NCBI RefSeq assembly: GCF_001645125.1
Contig: NZ_LXKA01000221.1
Span: forward strand, 310,001 to 374,000
DNA from: Paraburkholderia ginsengiterrae
Lineage (GTDB): Bacteria; Pseudomonadota; Gammaproteobacteria; Burkholderiales; Burkholderiaceae
Direction: 5' to 3'
DNA length: 64,000 nucleotides
Shown: positions 25,472 through 32,596 of the stretch, piece after piece
Layout of the letters: each line of letters starts with the position of its first letter
How positions within the stretch are numbered: the first letter of the stretch is position 1
Made by a program: the position numbers and the translations under genes
Notes under the pieces: model-generated
What the model was told of the DNA's origin: nothing
What the model saw: only the letters and a program-made list of their open reading frames with translations
Database searches by the model: none

Positions 25472-26260
25472 ATGCCTCTGAAGCTTTCACTCTCATTTGT
25501 CGTCGCGGCCGCGTTGATGGGCTCAGCCAGCATCGTCAGCGCCGAAACGCAAAGCACGTTGCGCTTCGGTATCGAGGCGGCCTATCCGCCGTTCGAAAGC
25601 AAGTCGCCCAGCGGGCAATTGCAGGGCTTCGACGTTGACGTCGGCAACGCGGTCTGCGCGAAGATGGCGGTCAAGTGCGAGTGGGTGGAGAATTCATTCG
25701 ACGGATTGATTCCCGCGTTGCAGGCGCGCAAGTTCGACGTGATCAATTCCGCCATGAACATCACCGAAAAGCGCAAGCAGTCCATCAATTTCACGCCGGC
25801 CATCTACGTCGTGCCGATCGTGATGGTGGTCAAGCGGGGTTCGCCGTTGCTGCCGGACGTGAAGAGCCTGCAGGGCAAGCGTGTCGGTGTGCTGCAGGGC
25901 TCGTCGCAGGAGGATTTCCTGAAGCAGCACTGGGCGCCGGCCGGCGTGTCGATCGTCTCGTATCAGGATCAGGACCAGGTCTATACCGACCTCGTTGCCG
26001 GCCGCCTCGACGCCGCCGTCCAGGAGGCACAGACCGCCGAGGACGGCTTCCTGAACAAGCCCGCGGGACATGACTACACGATCGTCGGCAACCCGCTCTC
26101 GGACCCGGCCACGCTGGGTGAGGGCACGGGCTTCGGCATGCGCAAGGGCGACAAGGCGCTGGCCGGCAAGGTCAACGCGGCGCTGGAAGCGTTGAAGAAA
26201 GACGGCACGCTCAGCAGCCTGTCGCAGAAGTATTTCAAGCGCGACATCATCGCGAAGTAA
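25472..26260 (+). CDS. Periplasmic basic-amino-acid-binding protein (ABC transporter)
   Basis: The 262-residue family 3 solute-binding protein is of the HisJ/ArgT/ArtJ type. A signal peptide ends in VSAETQ near residue 24. TLRFGIEAAYPPFESKSPSG near 29-48 and GFDVDVGNAVCAKM near 52-65 are the canonical lobe I segments, and NSAMNITEKRKQSINFT near 92-108 holds ligand residues. The family binds lysine, arginine, ornithine or histidine. No permease or ATPase gene is adjacent, so it must work with a membrane complex coded elsewhere. It is divergent from the ornithine-cyclodeaminase-family gene over the GTCCA dyads. Confidence 0.9.
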   Translation: MPLKLSLSFVVAAALMGSASIVSAETQSTLRFGIEAAYPPFESKSPSGQLQGFDVDVGNAVCAKMAVKCEWVENSFDGLIPALQARKFDVINSAMNITEKRKQSINFTPAIYVVPIVMVVKRGSPLLPDVKSLQGKRVGVLQGSSQEDFLKQHWAPAGVSIVSYQDQDQVYTDLVAGRLDAAVQEAQTAEDGFLNKPAGHDYTIVGNPLSDPATLGEGTGFGMRKGDKALAGKVNAALEALKKDGTLSSLSQKYFKRDIIAK

Positions 26261-26271
26261 GGTGTGGCCGA

Positions 26272-26297
26272 CCCGGCGTCAGCAGCATCGCGCCGGG
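26272..26297. terminator. Hairpin after the binding-protein gene
   Basis: CCCGGCG and CGCCGGG form a 7-base-pair stem with a 12-base loop, 11 bases after the binding-protein stop. No T run follows, so it may serve as mRNA stabiliser or partial terminator before the dehydrogenase gene. Confidence 0.35.
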
Positions 26298-26387
26298 CGT
26301 TCTGAATGGATAGCGGGTTAGCCGGAGCCGGGGACGCGTCGTTGTATGCACACTCGCGTTTCCCGAGATGGAAATGAGAGCGAGTGT

Positions 26388-27629
26388 ATGGATTTCGATG
26401 TGATCGTGTTGGGGGCGGGCATTGTCGGCGTGTCGGCTGCGCTGCATCTGCAGGACCGCGGACGCCGCGTGGCGCTCGTCGACCGGCGTGGCCCGGGCGA
26501 GGAGACGAGCTTCGGCAATGCCGGCCTGATCGAGAGTTCGTCCGTGGTCCCGTATGCGTTTCCGCGCGATCCCGCCACGCTGCTGCGCTATTTGCGCAAT
26601 CAATCGACGGACCTCTACTGGGACTACAAGGCGCTGCCGTCTTTCGCGACGTGGCTCGCGCGCTTCTGGTGGGCGTCGTCTCCGGCGCGGCTCGCGGCCG
26701 CTGCCCGCGACATGCTTCCGCTGATCCGGCAAAGCGTCGCCGAACACGATGCGCTGATCGAACGCGCACGCGTGGGCGATCTCGTGCACGACGGCGGCTG
26801 GATCGAGGCATTTCGCACACCAGAAGAATTTGCACGGCAAGCGGTGGCGGCCGAAACCACGGCGCGTACCCATGGACTGCGCGTGGCGCCGCTCGACGCC
26901 GCCGCGCTGCAGAGGCGGGAGAGCGGACTCGGGCCGGGTTTCTGCGGCGCGCTGCATTGGCAGGATCCGAAGAGCGTCGCGAATCCGGGCGCCTTGACCA
27001 AGGGTTATGCGCGGCTCTTCGAGGAGGGCGGCGGCGTGTTTCTGTCCGGCGAGGCAACCACGCTACGCCAGCAAGCGGGCGCATGGACCGTGCAGACCTC
27101 GCAAGGCAGCATCAGCGCCACGGAGGTCGTCGTCGCACTCGGCCCGTGGTCCGACAAGATTTTTGCGCCGCTCGGCTACCGCATACCGCTACGCGCGAAG
27201 CGCGGCTATCACATGCACTACGAGGCCACCAGAGCCATGCTGTCGGTGCCGCTCGTCGACACTGAGCTGGGTTACGTCGTCGCGCCCATGCAAGGACGCT
27301 TGCGTTTGACCACGGGTGTGGAAATCGCGCGGCGCGAGGCGCCGCCGACGGGGATTCAACTGGCGCGGGCCGAAAGCATCGCCCGCCCGATCTTCGCGCT
27401 GGGGCGCCGCCTCGACGACGCGCCCTGGCTGGGTCTGCGGCCGTGCACGCCGGATATGCGTCCGGTCATTGGCGAGGCGCCTCGCCATCGCGGACTCTGG
27501 TTCTCATTCGGGCACAACCATCATGGCCTGACGCTCGGCCCCGTGACAGGCCGGTTGCTGGCGGAAATGATGACGGGCGCAAAACCCTTCGCCGATCCTC
27601 GGCCGTTTCGTCCCGGGCGATTCCTGTAG
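26388..27629 (+). CDS. FAD-dependent D-amino-acid dehydrogenase (DadA/DauA family)
   Basis: This 413-residue FAD oxidoreductase of the DAO family begins MDFDVIVLGAGIVGVSAALH, with the dinucleotide motif GAGIVG at 9-14. TSFGNAGLIE near 41-50 is typical of DadA. The C-terminal segment WLGLRPCTPDMRPVIGEAPR near 347-366 and FGHNHHGLTLGP near 375-386 are the conserved DadA end. It would oxidise a D-amino acid to the 2-oxoacid, passing electrons to quinone. With the DauR-like, DauB-like and binding-protein genes nearby, a basic D-amino acid such as D-arginine or D-lysine is the best guess. The ATG at 26388 is chosen over 26346 because the protein fold starts there. Confidence 0.88.
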   Translation: MDFDVIVLGAGIVGVSAALHLQDRGRRVALVDRRGPGEETSFGNAGLIESSSVVPYAFPRDPATLLRYLRNQSTDLYWDYKALPSFATWLARFWWASSPARLAAAARDMLPLIRQSVAEHDALIERARVGDLVHDGGWIEAFRTPEEFARQAVAAETTARTHGLRVAPLDAAALQRRESGLGPGFCGALHWQDPKSVANPGALTKGYARLFEEGGGVFLSGEATTLRQQAGAWTVQTSQGSISATEVVVALGPWSDKIFAPLGYRIPLRAKRGYHMHYEATRAMLSVPLVDTELGYVVAPMQGRLRLTTGVEIARREAPPTGIQLARAESIARPIFALGRRLDDAPWLGLRPCTPDMRPVIGEAPRHRGLWFSFGHNHHGLTLGPVTGRLLAEMMTGAKPFADPRPFRPGRFL

Positions 27630-27645
27630 ACGAATCCGCCTGCTT

Positions 27646-27667
27646 ATTGCTCAGTCATTGCTCAGTC
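27646..27667. repeat. Tandem 11-base repeat
   Basis: ATTGCTCAGTC occurs twice in a row, at 27646-27656 and 27657-27667, starting 17 bases after the dehydrogenase stop. The function is unknown; it may be a replication-slippage product or a pair of binding half-sites. Confidence 0.7.
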
Positions 27668-27887
27668 GAAACGGCGCTCAAAACCCAGGGTAACTACTAA
27701 CAAAAAATGTCCGCCAGCGGCCGGTTTAACAAAGTTAGAATGATTCATCTAATGCTGCATCGCGGAATCATTTGCCCTGTGGTTGAGCCATTGCGCGGCA
27801 GCGGATGAAGCAGTTTCCGGCTTGTGTGCCGGCAGGTTTCTTGTGTCTCGTCTTGAGCAATTCGTATGTTTAATGAAGGAGTGCAGA

Positions 27888-28418
27888 GTGTATTTTTCAA
27901 CGCCAGAGCAATTCATCTCAACGCAAAGTGCCAATGTTTCCGCCGCGTATTCGTTGGCGCAGCAAACATTCCAGTATTTTGAAGAGCTGGCCAAGTTGAA
28001 CCTGCAGGCAGTCAAGACCACGCTCGCGGAAAGCGAACAGGTCTGGCAGACGGCGTTCTCGGGTAAAACGCCGATCGAGTTGTTCGTGCTTCAAGCCAAC
28101 TCCGCGCAACCCCTCGCCGAGAAAATGCTGTCGTACAACAATCACATTCTCGACATCGCCAAAAATACTCAAGCCGAATTTCTGAAAATCGTCGAAGACC
28201 GGTTGGAGCAATCCAACGCCCGCGTGCAGACGGTGGTCGACGAGATCGCGCGGAATGCGCCGGCAGGTTCAGAGGTCGCCGTCGCGGCGTTCAAGGCGGC
28301 CATGGCCAATGCCGGTTCGGCTTATGACGCAATGCGCAAAGCGACCGCGCAAGCCATTGCTATGGCACAGGCAGTCCAGCCGGCGGCATCCGTATCGGCT
28401 CGGGCCAAGTCGAGCTAA
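27888..28418 (+). CDS. Phasin family protein (PHA granule surface protein)
   Basis: The 176-residue protein has the phasin_2 pattern. After MYFSTPEQFIST come amphipathic helices without cysteine, including YFEELAKLNLQAVKTTLAESE near 26-46 (given by its ends), and an Ala-rich tail. Phasins coat polyhydroxyalkanoate granules and control their size; the family is abundant in Burkholderiaceae. Start: GTG at 27888, with GAAGGAG six bases upstream; earlier in-frame ATGs lack a ribosome site. The upstream spacer is AT-rich near 27700-27760 and probably contains the promoter. Confidence 0.88.
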   Translation: MYFSTPEQFISTQSANVSAAYSLAQQTFQYFEELAKLNLQAVKTTLAESEQVWQTAFSGKTPIELFVLQANSAQPLAEKMLSYNNHILDIAKNTQAEFLKIVEDRLEQSNARVQTVVDEIARNAPAGSEVAVAAFKAAMANAGSAYDAMRKATAQAIAMAQAVQPAASVSARAKSS

Positions 28419-28507
28419 GGTCGAAGCAGATCGGGTGACAGGATTCGCGCAGCCCGGCTAAAGGCGTCAGGGCTGTTCTTTCGCTTTCCTGCTAACAGGA
28501 CGGATCA

Positions 28508-28524
28508 GCCGTTTCGGAAACGGC
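28508..28524. promoter_or_regulatory. GCCGTTTC/GAAACGGC palindrome upstream of small gene
   Basis: An 8-base inverted repeat with a single central base (GCCGTTTCGGAAACGGC) lies about 72 bases before the small gene at 28597 and about 90 bases after the phasin stop. It could act as an RNA hairpin or operator; neither is established. Confidence 0.35.
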
Positions 28525-28596
28525 ATGGGTATCGCTTTGCCCGCCAACTCTTTAACAAGGCGATCCGAAGGCGTTTAAAAGTTATCCGGAAATGTC

Positions 28597-28833
28597 ATGG
28601 GAACTTATGCCTCTTACAAGACCGATTTGTTGCACATTGAAACGATCGTGACGGCACTCGAGCGCCTCACCTCGAAAGGCGATTCGATGGCGTGCACGTC
28701 GCTTGTGAACGAACCGTGTTATTGGCGTCGGCGTATCGAGACGATACTGAGCCACCGCGAGCTATCCAAAGGGGAGCGGGATCATGCCGATATTCTGCTG
28801 AAACGGTTGAGCAAATTACTCAAGATGCCTTAA
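28597..28833 (+). CDS. Small hypothetical protein, 78 residues
   Basis: I do not recognise this protein. It is charged, mostly helical in appearance, with a CTSLVNEPCYWRRRIETIL segment near 33-51 and a Lys/Leu-rich C-terminus. The coding pattern is good and the gene lies between phasin and hmp with its own spacer. The ribosome site is weak (CCGGAAATGTC before ATG). Confidence 0.6.
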   Translation: MGTYASYKTDLLHIETIVTALERLTSKGDSMACTSLVNEPCYWRRRIETILSHRELSKGERDHADILLKRLSKLLKMP

Positions 28834-28844
28834 CAAGTGGATTC

Positions 28845-28872
28845 GCGGGACGCGTCGGATGATGCGTCCCGC
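28845..28872. terminator. Hairpin between convergent small gene and hmp
   Basis: GCGGGACGC and GCGTCCCGC form a perfect 9-base-pair stem with a 10-base loop, in the 101-base gap between two converging genes. No T run follows in either direction. Confidence 0.5.
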
Positions 28873-28934
28873 GCTCTGTCGCCACTAGGCCGTCCATCGA
28901 TTAACGATGCAGGCTTTCGAGGTGCTCCGATGTG

Positions 28935-30116
28935 TTATTCGAGTGCAGCAGCCGGACCGAAGAACTCATAGTGGCTTTGCGACTCCGGTACGCCGATCGC
29001 CTTGAGGTGCTTCTTGACGGACTTCATGAACGCAATGGGCCCGAGAAAATACACGTCGACGTCACGGTTCTTCGGCAGCCATTCATTCAGGTGCGTTTCG
29101 TCGAGGTAACCGATCCCGTGCGCGTCGGCATCTTCCGCGCGGCGCTGCTCGTAGCAATAGAAACGCTTCAATTGCGGGTGGCGTGCGGCCAGTTTGTCGA
29201 TCATTTCGCGGAACGCGTGAACGCCGCCATGACGCGCCGCGTGAATGAAGTGCACGGGGCGAGCGGTCACCAGCGCGGCTTGCAGCATCGCCAGCGTGGG
29301 GGTGATGCCCACGCCGCCGCTAATCAGTACCAGCGGTTTGTCGCTGTCCTGAAGCTTGAAGTCGCCGGCCGGCGCGTAGAGCTCCACCGTGTCGTTCTCG
29401 TTCACGTGGGTGTGCAGATGGTTCGACACCTTCCCATTCGGTTCGCGTTTTACGCTGATGCGGTATTCGCGGCCGTTCGACATGGCCGAGAGTGAATAGT
29501 TACGGCGCACTTCTTCGCCATCAATGTGCAACCGCACGCCGATATATTGTCCCGGATGGAACGCGAGCAACTCGCCGTTATCGTCGGGACGCAGGTAGAA
29601 CGAGGTGATCTCGTCGCTTTCGCGCTCTTTGCGGGCAACCCGGAAGAGGCGCGCGCCGCGCCATCCGCCCGGCGCTGCTTCGCGCTCCGCGTAGATTTTT
29701 TCCTCGAGTCCGATCAACAGATCGGCAAGCTGCTGATAGGCGGCGGCCCACGCTTCGATCACCGCGTCCGTGGCGATCTCGGCGCCGAGCACTTCGCGGA
29801 TCGATCTGAGCAGGCACTGTCCGACGATCGGATAATGCTCCGGCAGGATATTCAGTGCGACGTGCTTGTTGATGATCTGCCCGACGAGTCCGCCAAGTTG
29901 TTCGAGCTGATCGATGTGGCGCGCGTACATCAGCACGCCGTTGGCCAGCGCGCGTTGCTGCGCACCGCTCGCCTGATTGGCCTGGTTGAACATGGGCCGC
30001 ACTTCGGGATACTCACTGATCAGCATGTTGTAGAAGTGCGTGGTCAGCGCTTCGCCCCCGCTTTCGAGAAGAGGAACGGTGGCTTTGACGATGGCGCGAT
30101 GTTCGGCGGAAAGCAT
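28935..30116 (-). CDS. hmp: Flavohemoprotein, nitric oxide dioxygenase
   Basis: The 393-residue flavohemoglobin converts NO and O2 to nitrate using NAD(P)H. The N-terminal globin domain (1-140) has HFYNMLISEYPEVRPMFNQ, including the distal Tyr and Gln positions, and the proximal His in INKHVALNI near 85. The FAD domain has RRNYSLSAMS near 205, the NAD domain GGVGITPTLAM near 273, and the C-terminus YEFFGP is typical. The frame extends 256 codons further upstream without family sequence, so the ATG at 30116 with AGGA eight bases upstream is the start. It is divergent from norR, whose product should activate it through sigma-54. Confidence 0.95.
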   Translation of the reverse strand: MLSAEHRAIVKATVPLLESGGEALTTHFYNMLISEYPEVRPMFNQANQASGAQQRALANGVLMYARHIDQLEQLGGLVGQIINKHVALNILPEHYPIVGQCLLRSIREVLGAEIATDAVIEAWAAAYQQLADLLIGLEEKIYAEREAAPGGWRGARLFRVARKERESDEITSFYLRPDDNGELLAFHPGQYIGVRLHIDGEEVRRNYSLSAMSNGREYRISVKREPNGKVSNHLHTHVNENDTVELYAPAGDFKLQDSDKPLVLISGGVGITPTLAMLQAALVTARPVHFIHAARHGGVHAFREMIDKLAARHPQLKRFYCYEQRRAEDADAHGIGYLDETHLNEWLPKNRDVDVYFLGPIAFMKSVKKHLKAIGVPESQSHYEFFGPAAALE

Positions 30117-30176
30117 GATGTAGTCCTGGTGATGAGTGGATAGGCAGTCGGCCTTCGACTGATGCGGGTTTTCTAT

Positions 30177-30193
30177 CCATGTTTCGTGCCAGG
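30177..30193 (-). promoter_or_regulatory. Candidate sigma-54 promoter of hmp
   Basis: Read on the minus strand, CCTGGCACGAAACATGG matches the sigma-54 consensus TGGCACG-N4-TTGC in the whole -24 element and in part of the -12 element (ATGG for TTGC). It would start transcription near 30167, about 50 bases before the hmp ATG. Its location downstream of candidate NorR sites, for a gene known to be under NorR in relatives, supports the call. Confidence 0.55.
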
Positions 30194-30230
30194 TATAAAA
30201 TTGTTTGAAATCAACGATCTTAATTTCAAC

Positions 30231-31823
30231 ATGGTCAATTCGACCTTGGTCAATACGACTCATGATGGAGTCGATTTGACCGCAGAGGCACTGCTCGACG
30301 CTCTGGCGCCGCCGATACTCGATCTCTCTCGCGACCTCTCCGACCGCGAGCGCTATCGCCGCCTGCTCAGCAGCCTGCGCACGCTGTTTCCCGGCGACGC
30401 GGCCGCGTTGCTGCGTCTGGAGGGCGATACGCTGGTGCCGCTTGCCATCGACGGTTTGAGCAGCGACACGCTGGGCCGGCGCTTTCGCGTCGCCGAGCAT
30501 CCGCGTTTCGAGCAACTGCTGTCGCGCTCGGAGCCGACGCGCTTTGCGGCCGACTCCGACTTGCCCGATCCGTATGACGGTCTCGTTCAAGGGGTTGGCG
30601 GGCATCTCGAAGTCCATGATTGCCTCGGCTGTCCGCTGTATGTTCGTGGCCGTCCCTGGGGTCTTCTGACACTCGACGCCCTGGACCCGGCGCGCTTCGA
30701 CAGCATCGACATGGCATCCTTGCGGGCGTTTCTCGGCCTCGCCGCGGCCACCGTGAGCGTAGTGGAGCGGATCGATACGCTCGCGCGCAGCGGCGAGGAG
30801 GAGCGGCGCCGAGCCGAGGCCTACCGCCAGGCGAGCAGCCAGAGCCGGCGCGAGATGATCGGCAGCAGCGACGCGCACGCCCATCTGATCAAGGAAATCG
30901 AGGTCGTCGCCGGCAGCGATCTAACAGTGCTAATCACCGGCGAGACCGGTGTCGGCAAGGAGCTTGTGGCGAATGCGATTCATGCCTTGTCGTCGCGAGC
31001 GAACAAGCCGCTGGTCAGCCTGAACTGTGCCGCGTTGCCGGATACGCTCGTCGAGAGTGAACTGTTCGGACATGTGCGCGGCGCATTTTCCGGCGCGTCG
31101 TCGGATCGGCGCGGCAAATTCGAACTGGCCGACGGCGGCACGATTTTTCTCGATGAGGTCGGCGAATTGCCGCTTCTTGTGCAAGCCAAGCTCCTGCGCG
31201 TGCTGCAGAACGGCCAGTTGCAGCGAATCGGCTCTGACCAGGAGCATAAGGTCGACGTGCGGCTGATCGCGGCAACGAATCGCGACCTGGCGGAAGAGGT
31301 GCGCGCCGGGCGGTTTCGCGCGGACTTCTATCATCGGCTCAGCGTCTATCCGTTGCGCGTGCCGCCGTTGCGCGAACGGGGCCGCGACGTGCTGCTGCTG
31401 GCGGGTTTTTTTCTGGAGGAGAACCGTTCGCGGCTTGGTCTGCTGAGTCTGCGCCTGGCCGCCGATGCGCAAGCCATGCTGCTGCGTTATCCGTGGCCGG
31501 GCAATGTGCGCGAACTGGAGCATCTGATCGGGCGCAGCGCGTTGAAGGCGCTGGCCGCCAATCGCGAGCGCCGTCGCATTCTGACTTTGACCGCGGACGA
31601 TTTCGCGTTGTCAGACGCGCCGGGCGGCGAGCAACGTGAAGCGTCCGCCGAGACGGTGGTGACTGAAGCGAAGGATTTTCGCAGCGCGGTGACGGAGTTC
31701 GAGAGGACGACCGTCCTCGATACACTCGCGCGCCACAATCAGAACTGGGCGGCGGCCGCCCGCGAGCTTGGGCTGGATCGCGCGAATCTGAACCGGCTGG
31801 CCAAGCGGCTCGGCCTCAAATGA
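30231..31823 (+). CDS. norR: Nitric oxide-responsive sigma-54 activator NorR
   Basis: The protein has up to 530 residues in three parts: an N-terminal GAF domain (30-190) that senses NO through iron, a AAA+ domain (Walker A GETGVGKE near 236-243, Walker B IFLDEVGELP near 305) and a C-terminal Fis-type helix-turn-helix (NWAAAARELGLDRANLNRLA near 505-524). The sigma-54-contacting loop reads GAFSGA, not GAFTGA, near 284. It is divergent from hmp. The ATG at 30231 is the conventional start, but three GGT-N7-ACC-like sites overlap the first 17 codons. An in-frame TTG at 30276 with GGAG five bases upstream may be the true start, giving 515 residues. Confidence 0.92.
   Translation: MVNSTLVNTTHDGVDLTAEALLDALAPPILDLSRDLSDRERYRRLLSSLRTLFPGDAAALLRLEGDTLVPLAIDGLSSDTLGRRFRVAEHPRFEQLLSRSEPTRFAADSDLPDPYDGLVQGVGGHLEVHDCLGCPLYVRGRPWGLLTLDALDPARFDSIDMASLRAFLGLAAATVSVVERIDTLARSGEEERRRAEAYRQASSQSRREMIGSSDAHAHLIKEIEVVAGSDLTVLITGETGVGKELVANAIHALSSRANKPLVSLNCAALPDTLVESELFGHVRGAFSGASSDRRGKFELADGGTIFLDEVGELPLLVQAKLLRVLQNGQLQRIGSDQEHKVDVRLIAATNRDLAEEVRAGRFRADFYHRLSVYPLRVPPLRERGRDVLLLAGFFLEENRSRLGLLSLRLAADAQAMLLRYPWPGNVRELEHLIGRSALKALAANRERRRILTLTADDFALSDAPGGEQREASAETVVTEAKDFRSAVTEFERTTVLDTLARHNQNWAAAARELGLDRANLNRLAKRLGLK
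30233..30281. promoter_or_regulatory. Three candidate NorR binding sites
   Basis: GGTCAATTCGACC (30233-30245) fits the described NorR core GGT-N7-ACC exactly. GGTCAATACGACT (30248-30260) and AGTCGATTTGACC (30269-30281) each differ at one outer base. Three such sites are found in front of NorR-controlled genes in E. coli and Ralstonia. They lie about 65-115 bases upstream of the predicted hmp transcription start, a normal enhancer distance. They overlap the annotated 5' end of norR. Confidence 0.7.
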
Positions 31824-31895
31824 CGGGCGGCACCGGCGGTATCGGCGCGACCGGCGGCGATTTCATGCCGCCGGACAAGCGTCGCCTCGCGGCCG

Positions 31896-32048
31896 TTATT
31901 CCGCGATCGAAAAGCGCGCCGGGCGTGCTGGCCGTTGTTGCGGCGGCGTTGCCGGACGCTCCACGCGCGGGCTGGCGCCGCGAATGAACAGAACGGCGCA
32001 AATGGCCACCATGGCCCAGATGCTGAGAACTACCGTTAGAGCGGACAT
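31896..32048 (-). CDS. Small single-pass membrane protein, 50 residues
   Basis: The ATG at 32048 opens a 50-residue frame. Its first 22 residues form one clear membrane helix (MSALTVVLSIWAMVAICAVL, then FIRG), followed by a Pro/Arg/Gln-rich cytoplasmic-type tail. I do not recognise a family. It lies 53 bases after the 96-residue gene on the same strand and ends before the norR stop. No good ribosome site is visible, so it may be coupled to its neighbour. Confidence 0.5.
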   Translation of the reverse strand: MSALTVVLSIWAMVAICAVLFIRGASPRVERPATPPQQRPARPARFSIAE

Positions 32049-32101
32049 GTCGGTTTACAGAAAGTAAGACTGCAATGAGGACTGCCTGGCCTGCAAGCCG
32101 G

Positions 32102-32392
32102 TCAATGTACCGTATGCGGGTCGCTGTCGTCGAACAAAAGCTCGTCGATCAGGCGCGTGGACAGGGCCAGCTGCTGGGCGAGCGACGCACGCGCGGCCTG
32201 CATGCCCGCCGCGTCGCCGCGTGCCGCGGCTTCGTAGGTTTGTGTCGCGAGGCACAACACGTTTTGCGAAGCGAGGTGCAAGCCGCGCATCGCACCGTCG
32301 TCGGCGCCTGGCATCGGGTTGCGCCATTCGGACGCCAGGGCGCCCGTCAGACCGGATTCGAATTCGTCATCGTGATTGTGGCGGGAAGACAT
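32102..32392 (-). CDS. Hypothetical protein, 96 residues
   Basis: This is an acidic small protein. An N-terminal His/Asp-rich start (MSSRHNHDDEFESG) precedes two helices, one containing NVLCLATQTYEAAARGDAAG near 45-64. I do not recognise it. AAGGAG five bases upstream of the ATG supports the start. A possible partner is the 50-residue membrane protein that follows. Confidence 0.6.
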   Translation of the reverse strand: MSSRHNHDDEFESGLTGALASEWRNPMPGADDGAMRGLHLASQNVLCLATQTYEAAARGDAAGMQAARASLAQQLALSTRLIDELLFDDSDPHTVH

Positions 32393-32596
32393 CGCAGGCT
32401 CCTTGCGCGAGTGGCACGAACCCAGTGTGCGCCGCCAAGGCGAGTTTCAAATCGCCGAAAAGAGGCTTGTTTTTTAGTCAATCCGGGGGTACGAAAAAAA
32501 CGGCGTATTCCGCTGAAGAATAGGCTGGGCGGGGCTGCGCCGGTCACAAGGCGGACGATGACGGGCAAGCGCGTGCCGCCAGCGCCGCGTCGCGCA

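Noticed and set aside
28935-30884. A 649-codon open frame covering hmp and 256 codons upstream
   Set aside because: The upstream part runs antisense to the norR GAF region, is Arg/Gln-rich and has no globin homology; hmp starts at 30116 with its own ribosome site.
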